DNA from: Blastopirellula marina | Lineage (GTDB): Bacteria; Planctomycetota; Planctomycetia; Pirellulales; Pirellulaceae | Length of the DNA: 64,000 bases | Assembly: GCF_002967715.1 (NCBI RefSeq) | Contig: NZ_PUIA01000035.1 | Location: 248,001-312,000, forward strand | Reading direction: 5' to 3' | Shown here: positions 55,051-64,000 of the stretch, piece by piece | Layout of the letters: every line of letters starts with the position of its first letter | Position numbering within the stretch: the stretch's first letter is position 1 | The notes under the pieces: generated by a model | Seen by the model: only the letters and a program-made list of their open reading frames with translations | The model's database searches: none | What the model was told of the DNA's origin: nothing | Made by a program: the position numbers and the translations under genes

Positions 55051-56300
55051 ATTTCATAGCCCAAAGGAACCTGATTCAGCATCACCCAGCCGTTGGCCTG
55101 GACGCCTTGTCGTAAGTATCTTTCATCTGGCCAGGCATTCTCGGCGTCGGCGTCAGGAACGACCAATACGCGGAAATTGCCGAGCCCGTCGTCGGTGGCG
55201 TCGACACTGGCTACCGTGCCGCCGAACGTTCCGACCGCGACCGAGGGCCAGCCGGCAAACTGCACGGCAGGCCAACCTTCAAATTGCAGCCGAACATGAT
55301 CGGCCGTGTGTACCAAGGGAACATCGTTCCCAGAGATCCAAAGTTCGACGGCCCGTTGGGTTGCCTCCGGGACGATCGTGAACAGGGGATCTCCTTCTTT
55401 TAACATCTGCCCTTGCTCGAATACTTCGACTCGATACAAGGTTCCATCGCGGGGGGCTCTGATTTTCAGACGCTGTAGTTCCGAGAGCTTGATGTTAACG
55501 TCGCGGCGTTCTTTGTTGGCGGTGGCTACCTGCCCCAAGGCTTCCTGCTGCATTGCTTTGGCATAGTCGACCTTCGTTTGGGCTTCCCGCTCTTTTTGAA
55601 TCCGTTCGTTCTTCTTTGCTTCCAACTCTCCGAGCGCGGCCTCGACGTCGAGCTTGACCGACTCGAGATCAGCCTCGGCGACATCGAGGTCCTTCTTCAG
55701 TTTCTCCAACTCCTTTTCCGACTGCAGACCTTCATCGAACAGCTTCTTCTGACGATCCAGATTCAGCTGAGCCTGCAACCGCTTGGCTTCGTAGCCAGGT
55801 ACTAGCTTTCGTTTCGCATCCCACTTGGCCTTGGCCGCTTCCACCAGTTGATCGGCGGCGGAAACCGCGGCGGTTTTGGCTTCAGTGAAATCGATGACAT
55901 TTCTGCCATACACCTCAGCTTTAACCTGGGCCGTTTCAACCTTGGCGTCGAGATCTCGCAGCGAAGCTTCCAACTGGTTGACCAGGTTGGCCGCCGCTGG
56001 TTCCATCTCGAGAATCAGGTCTCCTTTCTTCACCGGCGACCCCTCTCGCAAGTCAGGCATAATCTCGGAGACGATTCCCTTGGTCGGGGCCGTTACCATC
56101 TGCTGCCGTTCCTGCGGTGCGTAAGCGATGACTTGTCCCGCCCCACGAGACGACTGCTGCCACGGCACGAAAATCATGCCGACGATGCTCAACATCAGCA
56201 TCACCAGCAGCGCATTGGCCAGCCGCCAAACCCAACGCGAAGACTGCACTAGCTTCAACGCTGGCAAGCTATCGTCATATGATTGCGTGGTGGTCGCCAT
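54957..56300 (-). CDS. HlyD-family periplasmic adaptor
   Basis: A 447-residue membrane-fusion protein. I start at ATG 56300 (MATTTQSYDD); ATG 56324 is an alternative. One membrane segment (LANALLVMLMLSIVGMIFVP) is followed by a biotinyl-lipoyl-like half (VTAPTKGIVSEIMPDLREGS), a long coiled-coil hairpin (about residues 130-290; DLDVAEADLESVKLDVEAAL) and the second lipoyl half (KIRAPRDGTLYRVEVFEQGQ). Barrel domains come last. It would bridge the ABC protein encoded just upstream and the TolC-like channel encoded just downstream; the genes overlap or nearly so. Confidence 0.9.
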   Translation of the reverse strand: MATTTQSYDDSLPALKLVQSSRWVWRLANALLVMLMLSIVGMIFVPWQQSSRGAGQVIAYAPQERQQMVTAPTKGIVSEIMPDLREGSPVKKGDLILEMEPAAANLVNQLEASLRDLDAKVETAQVKAEVYGRNVIDFTEAKTAAVSAADQLVEAAKAKWDAKRKLVPGYEAKRLQAQLNLDRQKKLFDEGLQSEKELEKLKKDLDVAEADLESVKLDVEAALGELEAKKNERIQKEREAQTKVDYAKAMQQEALGQVATANKERRDVNIKLSELQRLKIRAPRDGTLYRVEVFEQGQMLKEGDPLFTIVPEATQRAVELWISGNDVPLVHTADHVRLQFEGWPAVQFAGWPSVAVGTFGGTVASVDATDDGLGNFRVLVVPDADAENAWPDERYLRQGVQANGWVMLNQVPLGYEIWRQLNGFPPTAADSKAKSKDATKPKIKLPK

Positions 56301-56362
56301 ATTCGTCAAACCCACTTTGTTCATCGGAAGCAGCTGCTTAGAACCCTTAGAATCGATTTGGT

Positions 56363-58534
56363 TTACCGTGTATTTACCTGCGTGTTTCGGGTAGTCCCGC
56401 CGGAGCGCAGCGAGATCTGTTGATCGCACTGCTCGGCAAGGCGCTTTCGCGCCGTTGCGACCACCAGCGTCCAGCTCTTTTCCTCTTGCAAGCGAGCTAG
56501 CAGCCGGTCGGCCAGGTCGTCGGAAAGGCCATCGAGCACGCCATCCAAAAGTAGCATTCGCGGATGCCCGACGATGGCTCGGGCGAGCATCATGCGCGCG
56601 GCCTGGCTGCGAGAAAGTTGATGTCCGTGTGTCTGCACGACAGTATTGAGCCCGTCGGGCAAATCTTGAAATTCATCCAACAATTCAACCGTAGCCAACG
56701 CGTCGTGTACATCGCGGGCATTGATATGAGCCCGGTTGAGATGAATGTTTTCGTGAATCGTTCCGTGGAAAATCTCGATGTCGCCTGCCAGTGCGATGTG
56801 TTCTCGCAGCGAGTCGGGGCGTAGTTCGCGGATATCGATGTCGTCGAGTTCGACACCTCCCTTGTTCGGATGACGCAGCCCGCACAGCAAGCTCAGCAAG
56901 GTCGACTTGCCGGCACCGGAGTCGCCGTAGATCCCATGCGAGATGCCTGGTTCGATTTCGAGAGTAAGGTCCGAAAAGACTGGCCGCTCGTGATTGGCAA
57001 GGGACACGTTGCGGAAGCACATACGTGCCGGTTCTCCCTCGCGCAAATGGAACAAGCGGTCGTGCTGTTCGATGCTCAGGTCGAACAGTTGCCCCAGCTT
57101 GTCGATCGAAGCCAGCAGATCGTAAAAGCTTTCCAGGTGTTTTCCCAGCTTGGCAAACGACGAGAGGATCGTCATCACGATGAGTTCCGCCGCGACCAGT
57201 TGCCCCAGCGTCATTTCGCCAGAGACGACCAGCCAGCCTCCCATGCCCAGCAAGATGGTTGCCGCCACTGCTTGCAGCCCCAACACGAAGAGAATCTGTC
57301 GCACCAGGATGCGGAAGTGCGCCCGGCGTGCTTCCAGCCAATGCACGGCCAAGTCATCGGCACGTTCAAGGGCATAGGTCTGCCCACCGTTCATCTTGAA
57401 GGCCGTCGTATGCCGGGCCAGTTCCTGCAGCCACTCGGCAACGGCGTACTTTGCCTTTGATTCTTTGATGGAAGTCTTCACCGCTCCGCGTCCCAGTACC
57501 GAAACGGCCAGGATGATGAGCATCAAAAGGACGATGTCGTACCCCAGCAGAAACGGGTGATAAAACCCAATTACCGCCATCCCGATAATCGTTTGCAGCA
57601 CGATTGCCACGCCATCCAGCAGCAGCGACGAAACCGACTTCTGGACCGTCACCACATCGAAGAAGCGATTGGTCAGCTCGGGGCCGTGGTGGTTGTCGAA
57701 TTCTTCCTGTTCGACGCGCGGCAAGCGGTAGGCGAGGTCTTCGACCACACGAATGAAGATTCGTCGCTGCAAGACTTCCGCCACGTAGATAATCAACGCC
57801 CGCATCGCGGCGGCGAACATCAGAAAGACGAACAACAGCAACGCCAGTACGATGACCGGCTGCAGATACCTGCCGAATGCGACCGTATTAACGAGCACTT
57901 CCACGGCGACCGGGGTGGCCAGTGCCAGCAAACCGACGATAGCCGAGAAGATCAACAGAATCCACAGGTCGCGTTTCTCAGGCATGACCAGCGAGATCAA
58001 GCGATTGATCGGCTTGCTGCCCCCTTCGCTCGAGGGCATATTGGTTGGTCGCCCCGAAGCCTGACAGCTGAGAGCCGGTTGACCGACAATCCAGCGACAC
58101 TTGGCATCTTTACCCGATAGGGTCAGGTCTTTGGCCAATGCAGCACGCGAGAGCCACAGTGTGGTCTCGGTTTGCGGCTCGCTTACCTGGACCTTGTTGC
58201 CCCTGGCTTGAAGCAGGATCCGCCAGCGAATCTCGCCAGGCTCGTTCTCGGAACCGTAGGCAACCGGGGTACCATCTTGGACGAATTCGATAATGCGATC
58301 GATGCTGGCATCGAGGGTGCGCACCTTCAGATTTATGCTTTCACCCACCTCGACCAGCCGGCAGCCCCATGTGGCTGGGTCGGTGCCGGGGATGGCTCGT
58401 TCGGCCTCGTGCAGCAATCGTCGGGCCTGGCCGCGGTCAAACGTCACCCGAGCAGCCGCAGCAAACTGCGCAAGCACGTCCGCGGCTCCGCGAAGCGAAG
58501 CATCTTCCCAATCAGTTGGACGTCCGAGCGTCAT
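56363..58534 (-). CDS. ABC exporter (fused permease-ATPase) with degenerate nucleotide-binding domain
   Basis: A 723-residue type I secretion-like ABC protein. Residues 1-165 are a soluble domain that may be a degenerate C39-like module. Residues 180-460 are a six-helix permease (LWILLIFSAIVGLLALATPV, VIVLALLLFVFLMFAAAMRA). The ATPase domain keeps Walker A (YGDSGAGKSTLLSLL) but is altered elsewhere. The Q-loop reads LAGDIEIF, the signature LSGGQ reads LSRSQ, Walker B is LLLDGVLDGL with Gly in place of the catalytic Glu, and the H-loop reads VVATARKR without His. It heads the export operon and may be a regulatory or slow-cycling transporter. Confidence 0.88.
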   Translation of the reverse strand: MTLGRPTDWEDASLRGAADVLAQFAAAARVTFDRGQARRLLHEAERAIPGTDPATWGCRLVEVGESINLKVRTLDASIDRIIEFVQDGTPVAYGSENEPGEIRWRILLQARGNKVQVSEPQTETTLWLSRAALAKDLTLSGKDAKCRWIVGQPALSCQASGRPTNMPSSEGGSKPINRLISLVMPEKRDLWILLIFSAIVGLLALATPVAVEVLVNTVAFGRYLQPVIVLALLLFVFLMFAAAMRALIIYVAEVLQRRIFIRVVEDLAYRLPRVEQEEFDNHHGPELTNRFFDVVTVQKSVSSLLLDGVAIVLQTIIGMAVIGFYHPFLLGYDIVLLMLIILAVSVLGRGAVKTSIKESKAKYAVAEWLQELARHTTAFKMNGGQTYALERADDLAVHWLEARRAHFRILVRQILFVLGLQAVAATILLGMGGWLVVSGEMTLGQLVAAELIVMTILSSFAKLGKHLESFYDLLASIDKLGQLFDLSIEQHDRLFHLREGEPARMCFRNVSLANHERPVFSDLTLEIEPGISHGIYGDSGAGKSTLLSLLCGLRHPNKGGVELDDIDIRELRPDSLREHIALAGDIEIFHGTIHENIHLNRAHINARDVHDALATVELLDEFQDLPDGLNTVVQTHGHQLSRSQAARMMLARAIVGHPRMLLLDGVLDGLSDDLADRLLARLQEEKSWTLVVATARKRLAEQCDQQISLRSGGTTRNTQVNTR

Positions 58535-59001
58535 TGTGTGCGAACTTTCTCCTCATGATCTGCGTGGCAGATTCTCTAACCGTTAATTATCGCGTCGATC
58601 ATCACGCGGAATAATTTATTTATTGGATGCCAGACATAGAAAATTTCAATGCTTCAAAAAACGGCCATATCGTAGCTTGGCAATTGCCGCGAACTCGATT
58701 TCCAGGCGGAATCTAGCGATACAACAATGGTTTTCGAGCCTGCAGAACTCTTAGGTACAGCCAGACACTTTCAACTTTTCGGCCCCGTAAAAAATGGTGG
58801 TGTCTCCGTTTTTTTGCTATAAACTTTGAGTTGTATCGATAATTCCTCCTCACAAAACTCCTTTCCCGTTTTCCCGGGGGTTTGGACCAACCACCAGTGG
58901 CACCCCGAAGGATGCGTGCTATCTGTGGTTTTCGCCCCTGATAGCCTGCCAACGATTCCCCCGACCTATCCCCACGTGCCGCGCGGAGGCCTTGGTTTTT
59001 G
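58535..59001. other. divergent intergenic region
   Basis: About 470 bases between the divergent ABC exporter and DUF1592 genes, so promoters for both should lie here. It is relatively AT-rich (for example TTTTTTTGCTATAAACTTTG around 58810-58830). TATAAA there could be a -10 box for the plus strand, but no good -35 lies 17 bases upstream. No credible frame or palindrome was seen. Confidence 0.35.
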
Positions 59002-61113
59002 ATGCCCAGCCTGCTGTCGAACATGGCGACGATGCGACTAGCCGCGATCCTGCTGCTCTCGTTTTATTGTACGCAAGCCCACGCCGCCGAGCCCCAGCCG
59101 GAGCAGGACGTGCTGGCGCGCACAATCCAAACCCGCTGCATCAAGTGCCACGGCGCGGACGTCGATGATCTCTCTGGCGATGTCGATTTGCGGTCGCTAG
59201 TCGATAGCGAAAACATCCCGGCAGCAGAGCTATTGCGGCAGGCCATTGAAGCAGTCGAGTTCGGTGCGATGCCGCCGGAGGACGAGCCGCCGCTAGAGGA
59301 AACGCTGCAGACGCAGTTCCTCTCCGCGCTGACCACACAACTGCATCGCGCGGTCGCCAGGCACGAAGCTCTGCCGCATGTTCCGATGCGGCGGATGAAC
59401 CGCTTTCAGTACAACAACGCCGTCACCGACTTGTTCGATCTCAAGTGTGTGGTGTTCAGTTTGCCAGAACGCATGATGCGTGATCACAGCGGCTACTTTC
59501 AACCGCAGACCGGCCAGATGCCGAAGGTCGTCTCGGTAGGAAGCCGTCCTATGGGCAAGTCGCAGATGATCGAACCTCGCCTGTCAGGTGTCGTCGTCAT
59601 TCCGCAAGACCTGCGGGCCGAACATGGCTTCGACAATCGCGGAGATCACCTGACGCTCTCTCCGCTGCTGATGCAAGAGTTCCTCAAGCTTGGCAAGTCG
59701 ATCGTCGAGAGCCCTGATTTTACGCCCAAGAACGTGGGTATCTGGAAAACATTTTTCGCAGCGCCGGCCCCCGCACAAAATGCCCAAGAGGTAGCACGCC
59801 GCCGGTTAGAACCGTTCCTGACTCGCGCGTTTCGCCGACCGGTTGAACCTGATGTACTCGACCGATATTCGCAATATGTGGCCCAACAGCTTGACGCGCA
59901 GGTCGAGTTCCCCGAAGCGATGAAGTCGGCCGCGGCTGCCGTGATCTCATCTCCGAAGTTTTTGTATGTGTACGATCAGAAGAGTTCCGGGGAAGAGTCG
60001 ACGTTGGTCGACGATTATGAACTCGCCTCGCGGTTGTCGTTCTTTTTGTGGGGAAGTATTCCCGACCAAATCTTGCTCGACCTCGCATCCGCTGGCGAAC
60101 TCCGTTCACCGGAGGTGCTCAATCGGCAGATCGACCGCATGCTGAAAAACGGCAAGATGAAGCGGTTCGCCGATAGCTTCCCGACCCAATGGCTACAACT
60201 GGAACGGATCATCTCTTCGGTGCCTGACCGCGAGACCTATCCCAATTTCTACTTTTCCCGATATCGCGACAGCATGCACATGATGCTCGAACCGCTGTTA
60301 GTTTTCGAGACGGTATTGATCGAGAACCAGCCTGTCCGACAGTTGATCGATTCCGATTTCACCTATCGTTCGAAGCTGCTTGAAGACGCTTACGGCACGC
60401 TGGCTTCCCCCGACGCTGCCAAGCGTGTCCGGGGGGCCAACGACACCGTCTTGAAGTTCGAGCGTGTACCGGTCGCTGATCGCCGAAACGGGGGCATGAT
60501 TACCAATGCGGCCATCATGACGATGACCTCTGGCCCGCAAAGAACGCAGCCGATCACGCGTGGGGCGTGGATCGCCTCGGTGATCTTCAACAACCCACCC
60601 AAGCCGCCGCCGGCTGACGTGCCGCCCCTTGATGAGAAGCCTACCAGTGGCGAAGAATACTTGACCTTGCGCGAACGCCTGGCACTGCATCGCGAGCGAT
60701 CCGATTGCCGCGGCTGCCATGAACAGATCGATCCGCTGGGCTTTGCCCTGGAGAACTACAGCCCCATCGGCACTTGGCGCGAGAAGTACGATAACGGCCG
60801 CGAGGTGGATGTATCCGGCAAGTTGTTCGGCAAACACGAGTTCACTAACATCATCGAGTTCAAAGATGCCATCCTGCGCGAAGAACCTCGCTTTGCTCGA
60901 GCCCTGGCAGGCCACCTGCTTTCGTTCTCTCTGGCGCGCGAACTGGTACCTTCTGACGAAATCGCCCTGGACACCATTGTTGCAAATGCCAAGTCCGATG
61001 ATTTCCGCATGCAAACGATGCTGAAAGAAGTCATCCTCAGCCAGCCATTTCTGGCCAAACGTAGTCCCGATCAGTCGAACCCAAATCAGCTATCCCAAAA
61101 GGTGAACCCATGA
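59002..61113 (+). CDS. DUF1592/DUF1588/DUF1585 cytochrome-like protein
   Basis: A 703-residue exported protein. Its N-terminus is a signal peptide (MRLAAILLLSFYCTQAHAAE) and a cytochrome-c-like domain with the heme motif CIKCHGADVDDLSG near residue 50. The DUF1587/1592/1588/1585 series follows: MRRMNRFQYNNAVTDLFDL, RPVEPDVLDRYSQYVAQQLD, YELASRLSFFLWGSIPDQIL, LERIISSVPDRETYPNFYF, RSDCRGCHEQIDPLGFALEN (a second CxxCH) and the RALAGHLLSFSLARELV end. ATG 59002 is used; ATGs at 59023 and 59032 lie closer to the signal core. The stop overlaps the start of the DUF1552 gene, the usual planctomycete pairing. Confidence 0.9.
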   Translation: MPSLLSNMATMRLAAILLLSFYCTQAHAAEPQPEQDVLARTIQTRCIKCHGADVDDLSGDVDLRSLVDSENIPAAELLRQAIEAVEFGAMPPEDEPPLEETLQTQFLSALTTQLHRAVARHEALPHVPMRRMNRFQYNNAVTDLFDLKCVVFSLPERMMRDHSGYFQPQTGQMPKVVSVGSRPMGKSQMIEPRLSGVVVIPQDLRAEHGFDNRGDHLTLSPLLMQEFLKLGKSIVESPDFTPKNVGIWKTFFAAPAPAQNAQEVARRRLEPFLTRAFRRPVEPDVLDRYSQYVAQQLDAQVEFPEAMKSAAAAVISSPKFLYVYDQKSSGEESTLVDDYELASRLSFFLWGSIPDQILLDLASAGELRSPEVLNRQIDRMLKNGKMKRFADSFPTQWLQLERIISSVPDRETYPNFYFSRYRDSMHMMLEPLLVFETVLIENQPVRQLIDSDFTYRSKLLEDAYGTLASPDAAKRVRGANDTVLKFERVPVADRRNGGMITNAAIMTMTSGPQRTQPITRGAWIASVIFNNPPKPPPADVPPLDEKPTSGEEYLTLRERLALHRERSDCRGCHEQIDPLGFALENYSPIGTWREKYDNGREVDVSGKLFGKHEFTNIIEFKDAILREEPRFARALAGHLLSFSLARELVPSDEIALDTIVANAKSDDFRMQTMLKEVILSQPFLAKRSPDQSNPNQLSQKVNP

Positions 61114-62459
61114 CGAGGTCCCTTAACCGTCGCCGATTTCTCCGTGGAGTCGGGGGATCGATGCTCGCACTTCCCTGGCTGGCCAGTACCGGCCAGGCCG
61201 CGGCGGCCAAAGCCGTGCAGCAGCGAATGGCGATCTTCTACGTGCCGATTGGGGTCGTGCGGCGGGGGTTCTTTCCCGGCGAACAGAACGGCAAGATTCC
61301 CGTGGGAAACATGGGGACCTTGATGAGGTCTCTCGACGAGCAAGACCCCAACTTTCGGCAGAAGTTGCTGACCGAACTCACGCCCACGATGAAGCCGCTG
61401 GAAGAGCTTAAAAGCAAGGTCAACCTGATCACCGGCATGGATCGCACCTTCCAGCAAGGGACCGACGTCCATGCGCAGTGTGCTTCGTGTTACCTTAGTA
61501 GCGCGAAGCCATACACGATCAAGGGAACTGCATGGCCGCTAGATCGTACACTCGATCACCTGGTTGCGGACAAAATCGGCACTGACACCCCGTTTCGCAC
61601 GCTCGAGTTCAGCTGCAACAGCCATCGCGACAATAAGGAGTCGATCTACTTCGACAACATCTCGTGGTACGGCACCGGGCACCTGGCACCATCGATCCGC
61701 GACCCACGCAAGATGTATCGCCGACTGTTTTCCACGCAAGATACCCAGCAACTGCGGGACATCACCGACCTGGTGCTGGAAGACGCCAACAGCCTGAAGA
61801 AGCAGTTAGGCTACGACGACCGTCACAAATTCGCCGAGTACTTCGATTCGATCCGGGCGATCGAAATGCAGATGAATCGCCTGGAAACAATGAAGAGCGA
61901 GCTTTCTAAAGTCGATCTCGAAGAGCCTCCGGAAGCCTACCTCCCGCGCGGCGAGTACATTCGCCTTATGGGTGATTTAATGGTGGCCGCGCTGCAGACC
62001 GGCCTGACCAACGTGGCGACCTTCATGGTCGGCCCCGAGCGGTGGGACACGCCGTTCATGTTCGAGAGCCTGTTTGACAAACCGCGCAGCCATCACGGAA
62101 TGTCGCACGATCAATCGCACATGATCGACGACCTGTTGAAGGTCGACGAGTTCCACATGCAGCAGTTCGCCTACATGGCCGGTAAGATGGACCGCATTGT
62201 CGAAGCGGACGGCACATCGCTGTTGGACAACACGCTCTTTACGTACGGTAGCGGCCTGGGGGATGGTTCCACCCATCAGTACAACGACCTACCGCTGGTC
62301 GTCGCCGGGGGTGGCAGCAAGGTGAAAACGGGGCAGCATATCAACATGCCAGAAGGAACTCCGCTGGCCAACCTGTGGCTGACCCAAGCCCAGATGATGG
62401 GGCTGGAGATCGACGAGTTCGCCGATAGCCGCGGCACCATCGACGCGATACGTGCTTAG
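61110..62459 (+). CDS. DUF1552 domain protein, exported
   Basis: A 449-residue DUF1552 protein. ATG 61110 overlaps the preceding stop (ATGA). The leader MTRSLNRRRFLRGVGGSMLA has the paired Arg and following hydrophobic run of a Tat signal, ending ASTGQAAA. Family motifs: RMAIFYVPIGVVRRGFFPG, SKVNLITGMDRTFQQGTDVH, AQCASCYLSSAKPYTI, FAEYFDSIRAIEMQMNRLE, RSHHGMSHDQSHMIDD and NTLFTYGSGLGDGSTHQYND. The family is paired with DUF1592 proteins across planctomycetes; the reaction is unknown. Tat export suggests folding with a cofactor before secretion. Confidence 0.92.
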   Translation: MTRSLNRRRFLRGVGGSMLALPWLASTGQAAAAKAVQQRMAIFYVPIGVVRRGFFPGEQNGKIPVGNMGTLMRSLDEQDPNFRQKLLTELTPTMKPLEELKSKVNLITGMDRTFQQGTDVHAQCASCYLSSAKPYTIKGTAWPLDRTLDHLVADKIGTDTPFRTLEFSCNSHRDNKESIYFDNISWYGTGHLAPSIRDPRKMYRRLFSTQDTQQLRDITDLVLEDANSLKKQLGYDDRHKFAEYFDSIRAIEMQMNRLETMKSELSKVDLEEPPEAYLPRGEYIRLMGDLMVAALQTGLTNVATFMVGPERWDTPFMFESLFDKPRSHHGMSHDQSHMIDDLLKVDEFHMQQFAYMAGKMDRIVEADGTSLLDNTLFTYGSGLGDGSTHQYNDLPLVVAGGGSKVKTGQHINMPEGTPLANLWLTQAQMMGLEIDEFADSRGTIDAIRA

Positions 62460-62475
62460 TGCCGGTCCTATCGCA

Positions 62476-62901
62476 ATGCCAAGTCCAATCGCCGAAAACA
62501 TCATCTTACGCTGGCATCCACCTCAACAGGGCAGCGGCTTGGGTGAAATGTGGTTCCTCCGCGGCATCCATCCCGACGGTTCTTACTACGGAGAGATTCA
62601 CGTCCGCATCCAAGGAAAGCTTGTGGGTACTTCGGTACAGGGAGCCATTTCAGCAAGCCAGCGTCATGAAATCGGCGAGTTGATAAAGAGCCTGTCGCAG
62701 TACGAACCAAGTGTTCGCCTCCCGAGTGGTTCCTGGAACGGCTTGATTGCGACCGGGCCGATTGGGAGTCCCGTAGTCGTGCTCAAATATGCTGCGGCCG
62801 AGTGTCCGCATAAAGAGATCGCTGATAAATTCGCACGCATCGTTACGCTCGTCGAACCTCATTTGGCCGTGGCAGCCGAGACGCTACGAAGCGGTTGCTA
62901 G
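62476..62901 (+). CDS. hypothetical protein (141 aa)
   Basis: The frame follows the DUF1552 gene after 16 bases. I start at ATG 62476 (MPSPIAENIILRWHPPQQ); a start at 62452 would overlap the previous gene. The product has no signal or membrane segment and a mixed strand/helix pattern (GEMWFLRGIHPDGSYYGEIH, SASQRHEIGELIKSLSQYEP, GLIATGPIGSPVVVLKYAAA). Family not recognised. Confidence 0.6.
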   Translation: MPSPIAENIILRWHPPQQGSGLGEMWFLRGIHPDGSYYGEIHVRIQGKLVGTSVQGAISASQRHEIGELIKSLSQYEPSVRLPSGSWNGLIATGPIGSPVVVLKYAAAECPHKEIADKFARIVTLVEPHLAVAAETLRSGC

Positions 62902-62943
62902 TGCCTGATTCTGATGGGGTCAACCGAATCTGTCGCAGGTGGC

Positions 62944-63387
62944 TTACGGTGCGAATGGACGATGCATCTCAGGCATGCCGGCGTGGGCTTTGGCCTTGAT
63001 TTCGTCCCCCATCTGGCGACTTCTCTCGAAGCTCTCTGCCATCCTGGTATTCCGATCGGCAACCTTGGCTCGGATTTCGGTAACAGTCATCCCGTGCAGT
63101 GGTTTCAACACTTCGACCGGGGGCGTCTCGATACCATTGAGTGCATCGACATGCTGCTGCGAACGTGCTCCGGTCATGATAAGCATCGACCGGGCATCCG
63201 CGATGAACTCGCGTCTCTCGATCTCGCTCATGCCGCTCACCATTTGGTTCAGTGAAGTACGCAGAGTCTCTTCGCTGGTGGCATCCAGCCGGGGTTCCAT
63301 CAGCGGGCCACAGCCCAACGCCAATCCAAACAGCAACCAACTAGCCACCAGCGACAATCTTCCATACAAGCTCATCATCGGTTCCAT
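62944..63387 (-). CDS. small lipoprotein of unknown function
   Basis: About 147 residues starting at ATG 63387 (other in-frame ATGs at 63399, 63378 and 63375). A lipoprotein signal (GRLSLVASWLLFGLALGC) is followed by a helical soluble part with LNQMVSGMSEIERREFIADA, PVEVLKPLHGMTVTEIRAKV and EIKAKAHAGMPEMHRP. It resembles small DUF6694-type lipoproteins, a tentative match. It converges with the hypothetical gene at 62476-62901. Confidence 0.6.
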   Translation of the reverse strand: MEPMMSLYGRLSLVASWLLFGLALGCGPLMEPRLDATSEETLRTSLNQMVSGMSEIERREFIADARSMLIMTGARSQQHVDALNGIETPPVEVLKPLHGMTVTEIRAKVADRNTRMAESFERSRQMGDEIKAKAHAGMPEMHRPFAP

Positions 63388-63477
63388 AGTAAAGAGCAAC
63401 GACTCACCATGCGTGGTAGAAGTCTAAACCATGCCACAGCCAAATTAAAGCAGAATCCGACATGCGATTCATATGAT

Positions 63478-64000
63478 TTAGTTCGCCGCGTCTGACTCCT
63501 TCAACCGATGAATCGTGTTGTGAATCCGCACCTCGACCGGTTTCCCTTCGGCCGACTTCAGGAAGCAGCGAATCTCCATGCCCCAGGTTGGTTCGATCTC
63601 AGGCAGGGTCAGTGCAACGGTGGTTCCGTCGGCCGATAGCTTCGCGGCGCTGACCTTCCAGGGACGCTCGTTGAGGTGTTTCGATCCGTAGTTCTTGCTG
63701 CGCAGCAGGTTCCACGCGGTGATCGCGTAGTTGTCCGGATTGGTCGCCGTGGCCGGATCGAGTTTACCACTGAACGTCATCTGAACGCCGTCGATGGTCG
63801 CGTTCAGTCCGATCGGCAAATAAACCGACTGCTCGGTGCGGCGAATGCGATAGAAGCCGCCAGGCTGCTGCTGATTGCTGCCCCAGGCAAACATACCGCA
63901 AGCATACAACTGGCCATCGGCCGGGCTGAAACGACCACGTGCGATGCCGGTAGGGAACTGCGGCAGTGGCAACTCGCACATGCCTCCTTGCTTCACGCCA
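63478..64000 (-). CDS. C-terminal part of a large secreted planctomycete protein (partial)
   Basis: The last ~174 residues of a gene that continues beyond the window on the minus strand. It includes TGIARGRFSPADGQLYACGM, FAWGSNQQQPGGFYRIRR and the ending NYAITAWNLLRSKNYGSKHL ... VEVRIHNTIHRL. This ending is typical of the big secreted proteins with a DUF6797-type domain and a PQQ- or glucose-dehydrogenase-like propeller. An internal ATG near 63996 is not the real start. Confidence 0.7.
   Translation of the reverse strand, partial: GVKQGGMCELPLPQFPTGIARGRFSPADGQLYACGMFAWGSNQQQPGGFYRIRRTEQSVYLPIGLNATIDGVQMTFSGKLDPATATNPDNYAITAWNLLRSKNYGSKHLNERPWKVSAAKLSADGTTVALTLPEIEPTWGMEIRCFLKSAEGKPVEVRIHNTIHRLKESDAAN

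Noticed and set aside
1-64000. CRISPR arrays, rRNA or tRNA genes
   Set aside because: No regularly spaced direct repeats, no rRNA-like conserved segments and no cloverleaf with a TTCGAAT-type arm were found. The TPR-CHAT gene was checked for CRISPR neighbours and has none.

Overview
The window looks like chromosome from a Pirellulales-type planctomycete (Blastopirellula, Bremerella or Rhodopirellula relative). Evidence for this is the pair of gene modules typical of that group (DUF1501 with a PSCyt/DUF1549/DUF1553 protein; DUF1552 with a DUF1592-type protein), a TPR-CHAT protein, an SDF symporter fused to a solute-binding domain, many long secreted proteins, moderately high GC and frequent GTG/TTG starts. 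I saw no tRNA, rRNA or CRISPR array.

Layout. 0-2.3 kb: an alpha/beta hydrolase and a minus-strand trio in which two tiny membrane proteins flank a secreted protein. 2.4-7.4 kb: a conserved information-processing block with two tandem, divergent SRP (4.5S) RNA genes behind a good sigma-70-like promoter, dnaX with a nine-A slippery tract at the gamma/tau boundary, an EbfC/YbaB protein and recR behind a candidate sigma-54 promoter, then rpoN itself. 7.5-20.8 kb: an accessory stretch with IS remnants, a SUKH/ankyrin gene, two inverted copies of a ~410 bp MITE-like element, a decayed RAYT with its REP-like ends, and a YwqK-type lipoprotein. Inside it lies a cluster of two outer-membrane beta-barrels, a C39-like protease and a small secreted Gly/Ser-rich protein, which resembles a dedicated export and processing system. 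20.9-30 kb: a SpoIIE-type phosphatase sensor, a planctomycete AAA ATPase, aconitase and an FAD oxidoreductase carrying an EF-hand.

30-42 kb: a TPR-CHAT putative protease with small downstream genes, a glutamine-synthetase-like enzyme overlapping an amidohydrolase (a split FluG arrangement), a TolB-like lipoprotein and the SDF/SBP fusion. 41.5-44.4 kb: a PspF-like sigma-54 activator with a pseudo-receiver, divergent from a membrane SPFH/band-7 protein. The intergenic region holds a perfect 16-bp-arm palindrome and a near-consensus -24/-12 promoter, so it reads as a complete envelope-stress circuit. 44.4-50.8 kb: a beta-propeller protein and the DUF1501/PSD1 pair. 51-58.5 kb: an oxidoreductase/dioxygenase pair, then a TolC-HlyD-ABC export operon whose ABC subunit has lost most of its catalytic motifs. 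59-64 kb: the DUF1592/DUF1552 pair, small hypothetical genes and the 3' end of a large secreted protein that continues past the window.

The most rewarding places to look are the SPFH/EBP regulatory region, the dnaX slip site, the twin SRP RNAs, the C39/barrel cluster and the degenerate ABC exporter. All calls come from reading the sequence; no database search was run.
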